Of a stretch of 64,000 nucleotides of DNA, positions 28,337 through 38,387 are shown piece by piece. The DNA is from Bacteroides intestinalis (GTDB lineage: Bacteria; Bacteroidota; Bacteroidia; Bacteroidales; Bacteroidaceae): assembly GCF_902364365.1 (NCBI RefSeq), contig NZ_CABJDN010000002.1, positions 308,131-372,130 on the forward strand. Direction: 5' to 3'. The position numbers and the translations under genes were made by a program. Within the stretch, counting starts at the first letter, position 1. Every line of letters starts with the position of its first letter. Under the pieces are notes generated by a model. It worked only from the letters and a program-made list of their open reading frames with translations, ran no database searches and was not told the DNA's origin.

Positions 28337-29833
28337 ATGAACGCACTAAGTCAAAAAGTGTCTATGGCCGAGAAGATTGGCTATAGTTTAGGAGATTGCT
28401 CTGCGAACCTCGTGTTCCAGATGATGATGATTTATCAAACCAAGTTTTATACCGATGTCTTCGGTCTGGAAGGCGCCATTGCCGGGTCAGTAATGCTGAT
28501 TGCCCGCATTGTGGACGCTTTTGTAGACCCTACCGTAGGTATATTGTCCGACCGGACACAAACCAAATGGGGTAAATACCGCCCATGGGTACTCTGGACC
28601 GCATTGCCGTTCATGGTGTTCTATGTGCTGGCATTCTACAATCCCGGCATCGAGGATAAGGGTTTGGTAGCGGTGTACGCTACAATCTCTTATACCTTGT
28701 TGATGACGCTTTACTCGTTCAACAATACACCGTATGCATCATTGGGTGGTGTAATGTCAAGTGACATCAAGGAACGTACAAGCATTACGTCTATCCGTTT
28801 CGTTGCCGCTACCATTGCGCAGTTTGTAGTACAGGGCTTGACGCTCCCGCTGGTAAGCAAGTTCGCAGGTGAAAGTGGTGATAAGGGGCACGGCTGGCTG
28901 TGCACTATTTCCTTATTTGCAGTCATCGGTTTCGTGTTCCTGGTTATTACCTTCTTCTCCAGCCGCGAACGTATCACACCGCCGGCAAATCAGAAAACTG
29001 ATACCCGGAAAGATATCAGGGATGTATTCAAGAATATTCCCTGGCGGGCGATGTTCATCCTGACGCTCTTCCTTTTCACTACCCTTGCCATGTGGGGAAG
29101 CGCTATGAACTACTACTTTGAGAATTATGTGGATTCGGGCGCATTATTTGCCTTCCTCGATAAACTGGGGTTGGTGGCTACACAGGCCAGTGATTCGGTG
29201 GGCTATACGATACTGAATGCTTTCGGCCTTATTGTCAGCAGTCCTGAAAAGGCTTATGAAGTGGGCTTCGGTGTGTTTAATATGCTGGGAGCAGTGGTAC
29301 AGTTCTTCGGCGTTATTTTCCTGTCCGGCTTCCTGGCCAACCGTTTCGGAAAGAAATCGGTGTTTATCGTTTGTTTGGCTCTGACGGCAGTGTTCACCGC
29401 CTTCTTCTATTTCCCAAATGAGACAGATGTAGAGACGATGTTCGTCCTGAACTTCCTCAAGAGTTTGGCATACGCTCCCACCGTTCCATTGCTTTGGGCC
29501 ATGATTGCTGACGTGGCGGATCATTCGGAATATGTCAATCACCGCCGTGCAACGGGTTTCGTGTTTGCAGGTGTGGTGTTTGCCCTGAAGGCCGGATTGG
29601 GTATTGGCGGCGCTATTCTGGGGTTCCTGCTCTCCGGTTTCGGTTATGTATCGGGTGCAGGGATCGCACAAAGCGAATCGGCTATTCATGGTATCGTGCT
29701 TTCATCCAGTATTATTCCGGCTGTTACGTTCTTCATCGGTGTCATAGCGCTGTACTTCTATCCTATTACAAAGAAGTATAATGAAGAGATGCAGGCTGAA
29801 CTGACGGAACGCAGAAGTAAAGAAGATTATTAA
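28337..29833 (+). CDS. GPH family glycoside:cation symporter (xyloside transporter)
   Basis: A 498-residue inner membrane protein with about 12 hydrophobic segments. N-terminal KIGYSLGDCSANLVFQ and RIVDAFVDPTVGILSDRTQTKWGKYRPW are the family signature of the MelB/XynP group. It should bring xylobiose or similar short oligosaccharides from the periplasm into the cytoplasm, matching the signal-less GH43 downstream. It follows the esterase by 73 bp. Confidence 0.9.
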   Translation: MNALSQKVSMAEKIGYSLGDCSANLVFQMMMIYQTKFYTDVFGLEGAIAGSVMLIARIVDAFVDPTVGILSDRTQTKWGKYRPWVLWTALPFMVFYVLAFYNPGIEDKGLVAVYATISYTLLMTLYSFNNTPYASLGGVMSSDIKERTSITSIRFVAATIAQFVVQGLTLPLVSKFAGESGDKGHGWLCTISLFAVIGFVFLVITFFSSRERITPPANQKTDTRKDIRDVFKNIPWRAMFILTLFLFTTLAMWGSAMNYYFENYVDSGALFAFLDKLGLVATQASDSVGYTILNAFGLIVSSPEKAYEVGFGVFNMLGAVVQFFGVIFLSGFLANRFGKKSVFIVCLALTAVFTAFFYFPNETDVETMFVLNFLKSLAYAPTVPLLWAMIADVADHSEYVNHRRATGFVFAGVVFALKAGLGIGGAILGFLLSGFGYVSGAGIAQSESAIHGIVLSSSIIPAVTFFIGVIALYFYPITKKYNEEMQAELTERRSKEDY

Positions 29834-29930
29834 GTGTAAAGGCTGATGGGATTTATTCATAATGGTACAGAAAGGAATAAAAGTGATTAGGGTTTAGTGA
29901 TAAGTGATAAGCACCATTCGGTATATTATT

Positions 29931-30019
29931 TTTTAGACGCGGATGACGCGGATAACGCGGATTTAAAAAGCTGCGCTATAAAAGTGGATAAAAAAGATCC
30001 GCGTCATCCGCGTCTAAAA
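29931..30019. repeat. 23-bp perfect inverted repeat (REP-like)
   Basis: Arms 29931-29953 and 29997-30019 are exact complements built from a repeated GACGCGGAT unit, with a 43-bp loop containing CTGCGCTATAA. A diverged half copy occurs at 63735-63790. The unit has the feel of a dispersed Bacteroides REP element and lies in the 262-bp gap between the symporter and the GH10-GH43 gene. It may terminate or stabilise the upstream transcript. Confidence 0.75.
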
Positions 30020-30095
30020 GATTATTTATCATTTAACTCATAACCCGTACATTAAGAGTAAATCCCTTCAGCAACCAAATCATACCAATTACAGC

Positions 30096-32795
30096 ATGAA
30101 ATTAAAGTATTTAGCATTATCAGTTTGTGCTGCCGCATTAATGTCTTGTAATAGTGACAAACCTGTTGCGGCAGACCCGACTCTAACAAACATTCTCGGT
30201 GATAAATTCCTTGTCGGTGTCGCCATTAATTCCGAACAGGCTGCGGGTCGCGACACCAGCGCAGTCGATGTAGTTCGCCGCCACTTCAACTCCATTGTGG
30301 CCGAAAACTGCATGAAGAGTGAAGTGATACACCCGGAAGAAGACAGATATGACTTTAGCCTGGCAGACGAATTCGTTAAGTTCGGAGAGGATAACGGAAT
30401 GTTCATCATCGGACATTGCCTGGTGTGGCATTCCCAACTCTCACCTTGGTTCTGCGTAGATGCCGAAGGAAAGAATGTTTCACCCGAAGTCCTGAAAAAA
30501 CGGTTGAAAAGCCATATCCATACCATCGTGGGCCGATACAAAGGTCGCATTAAAGGCTGGGACGTAGTAAACGAAGCCATCGAAGGAGACGGAAGCTACC
30601 GCAAAAGTAAGTTCTACGAGATACTGGGAGAAGAATATATCCCGCTGGCTTTCCAATATGCACATGAGGCAGACCCGGAAGCAGAACTCTACTATAACGA
30701 CTACGGCATGCACGAACCGGGACGCCGCGACGCAGTGGTGCACATGGTCAATTCACTCAAAGAAAAAGGATTGCGCATAGATGCCATAGGTATGCAGGGA
30801 CACATGGGATTGGATTACCCAAGCATAGGTGAATATGAAACCAGCCTTCTCGCTTTTGCCTCCACAGGTGCTAAAGTGATGATAACGGAATGGGACATGA
30901 GTGCTTTGCCAACCGTAAACCGCGGAGCAAATATTGCCGACAAAGTAGCCTTTGAAAAAGCCTTAAATCCTTATCCCGAAGTTCTGCCGGATAGTGTTTC
31001 CAATCTGTGGAATGCCCGCATGAAATCGTTCATGGAACTTTTCATAAAGCACTCGGACGTCATTACACGCGTAACTGCCTGGGGGGTATCGGACGGCGAC
31101 TCCTGGAAGAATGACTGGCCCGTACCGGGAAGACGGGAATATCCCCTACTCTTCGACCGCAACTATCAGCCCAAGCCCTTTCTGAAAGAAATTCTGGAAC
31201 CGAAAAAGGCTGTGTTCGATGAGTTCACGTATACGGTAGCTCCCAAGGATGCCGATAAAGCAACTGATCAGGTTACCACACCGGGCACATTGAATCCCGT
31301 GTTACCGGGTTGTTATCCCGACCCGAGCATCTGCCGCGTAGGAAACGACTATTATATGGTCAACTCCTCTTTCGCCTTCTACCCCGGCGTACCCATCTGG
31401 CACAGCACAGATCTGACGAACTGGGAACAACTGGGCTACGTCCTCAACCGCCCCTCACAGTTGCCTATGTACGACGGCCTGCGCATCAGCGGTGGTATCT
31501 ATGCTCCAGACATCAAATACAATCCTCACAACGGACTGTTCTATCTGATCACCACAGCCGTAGACGGTGGCGGCAACTTCTTCGTCACCACGGATGATCC
31601 GAAGAAAGGAAATTGGAGTGATCCCATTTTCCTGCCCGAAGTGGGCGGCATCGACCCCGGATTTCTCTTCGACGAAGACGGAAAAGCATACATTGTGAAC
31701 AATGACGGTCCGGCAGGAAAACCCGAATATGACGGTCACCGCGCTATCTGGATACGCGAATTCGACTGGAAGAACGGTTGTACCGTAGGAAAACAGAAGA
31801 TGATTATTGACGGAGGCGTAGACAAAGCCCAGCATCCCAGTTGGATAGAAGGTCCACACCTCTACCACATCAACGGCACATACTACCTGATGGCTGCCGA
31901 AGGTGGAACAGGCCCCAACCACTCGGAAGTGATCTTCACCTCTGCATCTCCGTTCGGCCCTTTCAAGCCTTGTGCCATCAATCCGATATTGACGCAACGC
32001 GGCTTGCCGGGCGACCGCTCCAATCCGGTTACCTGCGTCGGTCATGCCGATCTGGTGGAAACTCCCGATGGCGACTGGTACGCCGTCTTCCTCGGCGTCC
32101 GCCCCTACCGCAACGGTCACGACGTGATGGGACGCGAGACTTTCATGCTCCCGGTGACCTGGAAAGAGAATCAACCCATTATTCTTCCTGAGGGTGACGT
32201 CATCACTTATACCGCCGACCGCTCCCACGGTCCTGCCCCACTATGGACAGCAAACGGACTGGCTAAAGAAGCATTTTTCATCCGCACTCCACTGGTGCCC
32301 TGCTATAATATAAACAGCAAAGGGCAGTTGGAAATGACCGCCAGCAGCACTGATCTTAACCAAAAGCGTCAACCTGCCGCCATCGGTCGCTGGATTAACA
32401 ATTGGACATTCACAGCTCAGACTGGCTTGGACTTCGTGCCACAACAGCCGAAGGATTTCGCAGGCATCATCTGTTTCCATGATGATAATTGCTATATTCG
32501 CTTCGGAAAGACATTGGACCAAGACGGCAAACCCGTCATGCTTCTGGAAACATACAGCCATGGCAGACTGTGCAGCCAGGCAAACAGCCCGCTAACCCGG
32601 ACAGATGGAAAAGTATATCTGAAAGTAGAAGGAGATAATGCAGTAAACTATACCTTCAGCTACTCCACCAGTCCTAAAGGTAACTGGACGCAAGTAGGCG
32701 AACCCGTATCCGCCGACCTGATAAGCACGCAGACAGCCGGAGGTTTTACCGGAACCATGGTCGGCATTTATGCCACAGGAAACTATCAGAATTAA
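30096..32795 (+). CDS. Bifunctional GH10 xylanase - GH43 beta-xylosidase/arabinofuranosidase
   Basis: An 899-residue lipoprotein (lipobox MSC, Cys18). The GH10 domain covers about 28-375, with acid/base E160 (WDVVNEA) and nucleophile E265 (ITEWDMS). The GH43 domain (about 395-700) has base D409 (YPDPSI), D520 (GIDPGF) and acid E585 (WIEGPH), followed by a beta-sandwich. One chain can thus cut the backbone and trim xylose or arabinose from the products. The residues after Cys18 (NSDKPVA) are not strongly acidic, unlike the surface enzymes here, so a periplasmic site is plausible. The end is slightly short for the GH43 beta-sandwich. A GH43 gene follows 21 bp later. Confidence 0.93.
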   Translation: MKLKYLALSVCAAALMSCNSDKPVAADPTLTNILGDKFLVGVAINSEQAAGRDTSAVDVVRRHFNSIVAENCMKSEVIHPEEDRYDFSLADEFVKFGEDNGMFIIGHCLVWHSQLSPWFCVDAEGKNVSPEVLKKRLKSHIHTIVGRYKGRIKGWDVVNEAIEGDGSYRKSKFYEILGEEYIPLAFQYAHEADPEAELYYNDYGMHEPGRRDAVVHMVNSLKEKGLRIDAIGMQGHMGLDYPSIGEYETSLLAFASTGAKVMITEWDMSALPTVNRGANIADKVAFEKALNPYPEVLPDSVSNLWNARMKSFMELFIKHSDVITRVTAWGVSDGDSWKNDWPVPGRREYPLLFDRNYQPKPFLKEILEPKKAVFDEFTYTVAPKDADKATDQVTTPGTLNPVLPGCYPDPSICRVGNDYYMVNSSFAFYPGVPIWHSTDLTNWEQLGYVLNRPSQLPMYDGLRISGGIYAPDIKYNPHNGLFYLITTAVDGGGNFFVTTDDPKKGNWSDPIFLPEVGGIDPGFLFDEDGKAYIVNNDGPAGKPEYDGHRAIWIREFDWKNGCTVGKQKMIIDGGVDKAQHPSWIEGPHLYHINGTYYLMAAEGGTGPNHSEVIFTSASPFGPFKPCAINPILTQRGLPGDRSNPVTCVGHADLVETPDGDWYAVFLGVRPYRNGHDVMGRETFMLPVTWKENQPIILPEGDVITYTADRSHGPAPLWTANGLAKEAFFIRTPLVPCYNINSKGQLEMTASSTDLNQKRQPAAIGRWINNWTFTAQTGLDFVPQQPKDFAGIICFHDDNCYIRFGKTLDQDGKPVMLLETYSHGRLCSQANSPLTRTDGKVYLKVEGDNAVNYTFSYSTSPKGNWTQVGEPVSADLISTQTAGGFTGTMVGIYATGNYQN

Positions 32796-32816
32796 CCACA
32801 TTAAAATCATAAAATC

Positions 32817-33794
32817 ATGAAGAAAGAAAAAAGATACTTAGTACCCGGAGATTATATGGCAGACCCTGCCGTGCACGTGTTCAACGACCGCCTCTACATC
32901 TACCCTTCCCACGACTGGGAAAGCGGCATCGCCGAAAATGACAACGGTGACCATTTCAATATGAAAGACTACCACGTCTTCTCTACCGATGACCCCGTGA
33001 AAGGTGAAATCGTAGACCATGGCCTGGTGCTCACCACCGAAGATATTCCCTGGGCAGGACGCCAGCTCTGGGATTGCGACGTAGCAGAGAAAGACGGCAA
33101 ATATTATATGTATTTCCCCCTGAAAGACCAGAACGATATCTTCCGTATCGGTGTTGCCATCAGCGACCGTCCCGAAGGTCCGTACATTCCCCAACCCGAT
33201 CCGATGCGCGGAAGTTACAGCATAGACCCTGCCGTTCTGAATGATGGAGACGGTAACTACTACATGTACTTCGGTGGTCTGTGGGGCGGACAGTTGCAAC
33301 GCTATCGCGATAACAAAGCCCTGGAAAGTGGAGCTACCTTCCCCGCAGACAACGAGCCGTCCATCCCCGGACGCGTTGCCAAACTCAGCGCGGACATGTT
33401 GCAATTTGCCGAAGAACCTAAAGCCGTAGTAATCCTGGACGAAAACGAGCAACCACTGACAGCCGGAGACAACGAACGTCGTTTCTTCGAAGCAAGCTGG
33501 ATGCACAAGTATAACGGAAAATATTACTTCTCCTACTCTACCGGTGATACCCACCGCCTGTGCTACGCCATCGGCGACAATCCTTATGGTCCTTTCACAT
33601 ATCAAGGAGTAATCCTGACTCCGGTAGTAGGCTGGACTACCCACCACTCCATCGTGGAATACCGGGGCAAATGGTATCTGTTCCATCACGACAGTGTGCC
33701 TTCCGGCGGACGTACCTGGTTGCGCAGCCTGAAAGTATGCGAACTGGAATATGACGCCGACGGAAAGATCGTCACCATTGAAGGAGTGGATTAA
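32817..33794 (+). CDS. GH43 beta-xylosidase, cytoplasmic (GH43_1-like)
   Basis: A 325-residue five-bladed propeller enzyme without any signal peptide, so cytoplasmic. The catalytic triad is visible: D16 (MADPAV), D137 (SIDPAV) and E225 (FFEASW). It resembles the compact GH43 subfamily 1 xylosidases. It should release xylose from xylobiose or short oligosaccharides brought in by the GPH symporter at 28337-29833. It is 21 bp after the GH10-GH43 gene and 17 bp before the oxidoreductase, in one operon. Confidence 0.88.
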   Translation: MKKEKRYLVPGDYMADPAVHVFNDRLYIYPSHDWESGIAENDNGDHFNMKDYHVFSTDDPVKGEIVDHGLVLTTEDIPWAGRQLWDCDVAEKDGKYYMYFPLKDQNDIFRIGVAISDRPEGPYIPQPDPMRGSYSIDPAVLNDGDGNYYMYFGGLWGGQLQRYRDNKALESGATFPADNEPSIPGRVAKLSADMLQFAEEPKAVVILDENEQPLTAGDNERRFFEASWMHKYNGKYYFSYSTGDTHRLCYAIGDNPYGPFTYQGVILTPVVGWTTHHSIVEYRGKWYLFHHDSVPSGGRTWLRSLKVCELEYDADGKIVTIEGVD

Positions 33795-33811
33795 CCGTTG
33801 CCCGATAGAGT

Positions 33812-34792
33812 ATGAATACTGTCAAAATAGGTATTATAGGTACCGGGTGGATTGCCGAAAAGATGGCAATCACCCTCAAAGGAATGAAGGGAGTAGAAGC
33901 TTATGCAGTCGCTTCCCGCCAGTTGCAGACTGCCCGTAACTTTGCCGACCGGTGGGGTTTCACCCGTGCCTACGGTTCTTATGAAGAAATGCTGGATGAT
34001 GAAGAGGTGGAGTTGGCATATATTGCCACTCCCCATTCTCACCATTTCGAACATGCACGTATGAGTCTGCTGAAAGGCAAAGCGGTTTTATGCGAAAAGG
34101 CATTCACCGCCAATGCCCGCCAGGCGGAAGAACTGCTGAATCTTGCCAAAGAAAAGGAGCTCTTCATCACCGAAGCTATCTGGACACGCTACATGCCTCT
34201 ATCGCAAACCATCAATGACCTTGTAAACGGTGGAATCATCGGACGCCCCGTGACGCTGTCTGCCAATCTGGGTTACCCAATCGGCAACCGTGAGCGCCTC
34301 CGCCAACCGGCACTGGCAGGCGGGGCTTTGCTCGATCTGGGAGTGTATGCACTGAACTTTGCTTCCATGGTTTTCGGGACGGACGTAGAGCGTGTCACCT
34401 CTACCTGCGTAAAGACCGATACCGGAGTCGATGCACAGAATAGCATAACTCTCACATTCAAGGATGGGAAAATCGCTGTGCTGCACAGCAGTATACTGAG
34501 TATGACCGACCGCCAAGGCATCATTTCCGGTGACAAAGGCCACCTGATCATTGAAAATATCAACAATCCGCAACGAATCAAGGTGGTAACAGAAGATTAT
34601 AAGACGGCAGTTGTCTACAACTGTCCGCCACAAATCACCGGATACGAATACCAGGTATATGCATCCATGGAAGCTCTGAGGAACGGGTGGCTCGAATCTC
34701 CCTATATGCCTCACGCCGAAACCCTGCGCATCATGCGCATGATGGATGACTTACGCCGCGAATGGGGAGTACGCTACCCCGCCGATGAATAA
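33812..34792 (+). CDS. Gfo/Idh/MocA family NAD(P)-dependent oxidoreductase
   Basis: A 326-residue cytoplasmic enzyme. The Rossmann motif GIIGTGWIA lies at 7-15, and the family's catalytic Lys is in CEKAF (E95-K96), with Ala where Pro is usual. It acts on a sugar or sugar derivative, but the substrate is not evident. Its place between a GH43 and a GH67 gene makes a uronic acid, 4-O-methylglucuronate or xylose derivative plausible. It is 17 bp after the GH43 stop. Confidence 0.85.
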   Translation: MNTVKIGIIGTGWIAEKMAITLKGMKGVEAYAVASRQLQTARNFADRWGFTRAYGSYEEMLDDEEVELAYIATPHSHHFEHARMSLLKGKAVLCEKAFTANARQAEELLNLAKEKELFITEAIWTRYMPLSQTINDLVNGGIIGRPVTLSANLGYPIGNRERLRQPALAGGALLDLGVYALNFASMVFGTDVERVTSTCVKTDTGVDAQNSITLTFKDGKIAVLHSSILSMTDRQGIISGDKGHLIIENINNPQRIKVVTEDYKTAVVYNCPPQITGYEYQVYASMEALRNGWLESPYMPHAETLRIMRMMDDLRREWGVRYPADE

Positions 34793-34813
34793 ACCAACCA
34801 ATACTTTTTGTTT

Positions 34814-36844
34814 ATGAAAAAACTGCTCTCTTTATTCTTATTATTATCTTGTTTACTCGGACCCGTATCCGCGGAAGACGGCAGCCGCTTGTGGCTCCGG
34901 CAATCGACAGATGCCCACGCACAGATCACAGCGCCTCGCCAGTCTCCTACACTAAACATAGCCGTCCGTGAACTGAAGCAGGCATGGAAAGGGCTCCCCG
35001 TTACGCTTGTACTGAAGAAAGACAAACAACTATCTTCTGAAGGCTTCCGTATACGACAGGTAAATGGAAAACTCACCGTCACTTCTCCCAGCGAAACGGG
35101 TTTGCTTTATGCTGCCTATCACCTGATCCGTCTGCAAGAAATGCAGAACTTTGGAAAGCCTTCGGAAACAGACCAGGAAATAACGGAGAATCCTGCCTAT
35201 GACCTGCGTATCCTCAATCATTGGGACAACCTCGACCGCAGCATCGAGCGCGGTTATGCCGGCAAATCTCTCTGGAACTGGGAAGAACTGCCCGGCACAC
35301 TCTCCGACAGATACGAAGCATACGCCCGTGCCAATGCCTCCATCGGAATCAATGCAACGGTACTGAACAATGTAAATGCTTCTTCTAAAATCCTTTCCGC
35401 CGAATATCTGGAAAAGGTAAAGACTCTGGCAAACATATTCCGTCCTTATGGCATCAAGGTATATCTCTCTATCAACTTTGCCTCCCCCATGCAACTGGGC
35501 GGGCTTTCCACAGCCGATCCTTTGGACAAAGATGTCATCGCCTGGTGGAAGCAGAAAGCCAAAGAGATCTATCGCACCATCCCCGACTTCGGTGGCTTCC
35601 TGGTGAAAGCCAATTCCGAAGGACAGCCCGGCCCGTGCGACTTCAATCGTACACATGCCGAAGGTGCCAATATGCTGGCAGATGCATTGAAGCCCTATAA
35701 AGGTATCGTCATGTGGCGCGCTTTCGTCTACAGCCCAACGGATGCAGACCGCGCCAAGCAAGCCTATCTGGAATTCCAGCCTTTGGATGGACAATTCCGC
35801 GACAATGTCATCGTACAGATAAAGAACGGTCCGGTCGACTTCCAGCCTCGCGAACCGTATAGTCCTTTATTCGGCGCTATGCCCCGGACTCCGCAGATGG
35901 TCGAATTCCAGATTACACAAGAATATCTGGGCTTCTCCAATCACCTTGCCTATCTTGCCCCGATGTGGGAAGAGTTCTTCGACTTTGTGAAGCCGTCTTC
36001 ACTGAAAGCCATAGCAGGCGTCGCCAATATAGGTACAGATACAAACTGGTGCGGTCATCCTTTCGCCCAAGCCAACTGGTACGCTTTCGGGCGCATGGCC
36101 TGGAATCCTTCCCTGACATCGAGAACAATCGCAGAAGAATGGCTGAAACAGACTTTCTTCGATGCAAGTAATCCCAAACATGCACCCATTGCCTATGAAA
36201 TACATAACATGATGATGGAAAGCCGCGAGGCTGTAGTAGACTATATGATGCCACTCGGGCTGCATCACCTCTTTGCATGGGGACACCATTACGGCCCGGA
36301 ACCTTGGTGCGACGTGCCCGGTGCACGCCCCGACTGGATGCCGTCTTACTATCATAAAGCAGACAAACAGGGGATAGGTTTCGACCGCAGTCATACGGGT
36401 AGCAACGCTACAGCCCAATATCCCGATTCACTCTGCCGCCTTTACGATGACATCCGTACTTGTCCGGATGAGTATCTCTTGTGGTTCCATCATGCCCCTT
36501 GGCAACACACCATGCAAAGCGGAAGTATTTTATGGGACGAGCTCTGCTATCGCTACGATCATGGCGTACAGCAGGTAAGAAGCTTTCAGAGAATATGGGA
36601 TCTGACTGAGAATTACATCGATGCGGAACGTTTCAAGGATGTACAGTCACGCCTGAAGATACAGGCACGTGATGCCGTATGGTGGAAAGACGCCTGTCTG
36701 CTATACTTCCAGGAATTTTCGGGTATGCGCCCTCCTTACGAAGTGGAAAGGCCGATACATGAATTGGATGATTTGAAACAAGTGAAGCTTCCTATCGACA
36801 ACCATGAATGTCCGACACCGAAAATGCTGAATGAAAGAAGATAA
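34814..36844 (+). CDS. GH67 alpha-glucuronidase
   Basis: 676 residues from the ATG at 34814; a TTG two codons upstream is a less likely start. Signal peptide about 1-20. The order is an N-terminal beta-sandwich, a central barrel and a C-terminal helical domain, as usual for the family. Putative acid E269 (ANSEGQPG) and the base pair D342 (GPVDFQ) and E370 (ITQEYL) have the same spacing, 73 and 28, as E292, D365 and E393 of the Cellvibrio GlcA67A enzyme. It removes 4-O-methylglucuronic acid from the non-reducing end of xylo-oligosaccharides, most likely in the periplasm. A strong bidirectional hairpin follows. Confidence 0.93.
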   Translation: MKKLLSLFLLLSCLLGPVSAEDGSRLWLRQSTDAHAQITAPRQSPTLNIAVRELKQAWKGLPVTLVLKKDKQLSSEGFRIRQVNGKLTVTSPSETGLLYAAYHLIRLQEMQNFGKPSETDQEITENPAYDLRILNHWDNLDRSIERGYAGKSLWNWEELPGTLSDRYEAYARANASIGINATVLNNVNASSKILSAEYLEKVKTLANIFRPYGIKVYLSINFASPMQLGGLSTADPLDKDVIAWWKQKAKEIYRTIPDFGGFLVKANSEGQPGPCDFNRTHAEGANMLADALKPYKGIVMWRAFVYSPTDADRAKQAYLEFQPLDGQFRDNVIVQIKNGPVDFQPREPYSPLFGAMPRTPQMVEFQITQEYLGFSNHLAYLAPMWEEFFDFVKPSSLKAIAGVANIGTDTNWCGHPFAQANWYAFGRMAWNPSLTSRTIAEEWLKQTFFDASNPKHAPIAYEIHNMMMESREAVVDYMMPLGLHHLFAWGHHYGPEPWCDVPGARPDWMPSYYHKADKQGIGFDRSHTGSNATAQYPDSLCRLYDDIRTCPDEYLLWFHHAPWQHTMQSGSILWDELCYRYDHGVQQVRSFQRIWDLTENYIDAERFKDVQSRLKIQARDAVWWKDACLLYFQEFSGMRPPYEVERPIHELDDLKQVKLPIDNHECPTPKMLNERR

Positions 36845-36874
36845 GCAATAGCCCTGTTTCAAATAGAAAATACT

Positions 36875-36914
36875 AAAAAGAACAGTTCAATGTATCATTT
36901 GAACTGTTCTTTTT
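36875..36914. terminator. Strong bidirectional intrinsic terminator after GH67
   Basis: A 16-bp perfect stem (36875-36890 with 36899-36914) around an 8-nt loop. The stem starts with A5 and ends with T5, so it can end transcripts in either direction. It closes the GH35-to-GH67 gene run. Confidence 0.85.
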
Positions 36915-36915
36915 G

Positions 36916-36923
36916 TATTTTTG
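36916..36923 (+). promoter_or_regulatory. -7 box of the C11 peptidase gene
   Basis: TATTTTTG directly after the terminator and 33 bp before the start codon. No convincing -33 box. Confidence 0.4.
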
Positions 36924-36955
36924 TGCATTATAGAATATTATAAAGGATATGAAAT

Positions 36956-38146
36956 ATGAATAAAGTAGCATTATTATCTATAAAATGGATACGGTTATCA
37001 CTCTGTCTGATTACTCTCTCTTTCTTTGTACTATCCTGTGAAAAAGAAGATATTGAGCCTGTTGAAAATCAAAAAACTTTATTCATGTACCTGCCTTGGT
37101 CCACCAATCTGACCAGTAATTTCTACACGAATATCTCGGATATGGAAAAGGCAATCAGCCAGCACGGACTGAATGGTGAACGGGTAATCGTATTTATGTC
37201 TACTACTTCGGAAAAAGCAACTCTATTTGAAATAACCTGCAAGAAAGGTAAATGTGAACAGGTTACTCTAAAAGAATATAACAACCCGCCTTTCACCACC
37301 GCCGAAGGAATTACTTCCATTCTCAATGATGTAAAAAGTTTCGCCCCTGCACCCACTTACGCAATGACTATCGGATGTCACGGCATGGGATGGCTTCCTG
37401 TTCATAGTACAAAAGGACGGGCAAGGACTTCAATAAGAATGCACTGGGAAAACGAAGGCGTTCCACAAACCCGTTACTTCGGCGGTACGACAAGTCAATA
37501 TCAGACAGATATCACTACCCTTGCAGAAGGTATAGCAAATGCCGGAATAAAAATGGAATATATCCTATTCGATGATTGCTATATGTCAACCATAGAAGTA
37601 GCCTATGACCTGAGAAACGTTACAGACTACCTTATTAGTTCCACCTGTGAAATCATGGCTTATGGTATGCCCTATTCTATCATTGGAAAAGATTTGATGG
37701 GCGAACCAAATTATCAAGCCATCTGTGACGGCTTCTATTCATTTTATTCCACCTATGAAGAAATGCCTTGTGGAACATTAGGCATAACTAATTGTACAGA
37801 ATTGGATCATCTGGCCGCTATCATGAAAGAAATAAATAACCGGTATACATTTGACATTTCAAAACGGAACCAGTTACAACCTTTAGACGGTTACTATCCG
37901 GTAATCTTCTACGATTATGGTGACTACGTAGCACATCTGTGTGATGACCCATCATTATTAAAAGAGTTTAAAGAACAGTTAGAACGAGCCGTACCTTATA
38001 AAACGCATACTGAAAATTATTATTCCATGAATACGGGAGCTACCACACCAATTAAAACCTTCTCTGGCATTACCGCATCTGATCCGAGCGTAAATTCTTT
38101 AGCAGCAGATAAGACAGAGACAAATTGGTATAAAGCAACACACTAA
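36956..38146 (+). CDS. C11 (clostripain-like) cysteine peptidase, lipoprotein
   Basis: A 396-residue lipoprotein (lipobox LSC, Cys28; acidic CEKED follows). The caspase-like fold of family C11 is marked by catalytic H142 (IGCHGMGW) and C208 (FDDCYMS). Such peptidases cleave after Arg or Lys; family members in gut Bacteroidales are surface or secreted proteases. It has its own promoter and lies between the GH67 gene and an HTCS gene, with no obvious part in xylan breakdown. Processing of surface proteins is a guess. Confidence 0.85.
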   Translation: MNKVALLSIKWIRLSLCLITLSFFVLSCEKEDIEPVENQKTLFMYLPWSTNLTSNFYTNISDMEKAISQHGLNGERVIVFMSTTSEKATLFEITCKKGKCEQVTLKEYNNPPFTTAEGITSILNDVKSFAPAPTYAMTIGCHGMGWLPVHSTKGRARTSIRMHWENEGVPQTRYFGGTTSQYQTDITTLAEGIANAGIKMEYILFDDCYMSTIEVAYDLRNVTDYLISSTCEIMAYGMPYSIIGKDLMGEPNYQAICDGFYSFYSTYEEMPCGTLGITNCTELDHLAAIMKEINNRYTFDISKRNQLQPLDGYYPVIFYDYGDYVAHLCDDPSLLKEFKEQLERAVPYKTHTENYYSMNTGATTPIKTFSGITASDPSVNSLAADKTETNWYKATH

Positions 38147-38387
38147 ATAGTTTGTATATTGGCTTGGACAGCTCCACCACATTATCATTGATTATCAACC
38201 ACTTACAAGAAGTTAAATTCCTGCCAACAAGGACTTAATTTCTTGTTAACAGACTCTTAACTTCTTGTTGACAAGGTATACCATGAGTCAACTGTTTATT
38301 CACCACTCAATAAGGTCTAATTAGTTCACCTTTTAAAAGAATATATAGAGGATATTAAGTATATTTGTAGAGTCAAATTTAATACAT
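38147..38387 (+). promoter_or_regulatory. Upstream region of the second HTCS gene with direct repeats
   Basis: Two 17-bp direct repeats, CTTAATTTCTTGTTAAC (38234-38250) and CTTAACTTCTTGTTGAC (38256-38272), start 22 bp apart. A -7 box TATATTTG lies at 38360-38367, 20 bp before the start codon. The repeats could bind a regulator of the HTCS gene; they differ from the GTAAC sites. Confidence 0.5.

Noticed and set aside
29144..29689. A 181-residue minus-strand frame within the symporter gene.
   Set aside because: Antisense shadow of a clear membrane transporter.
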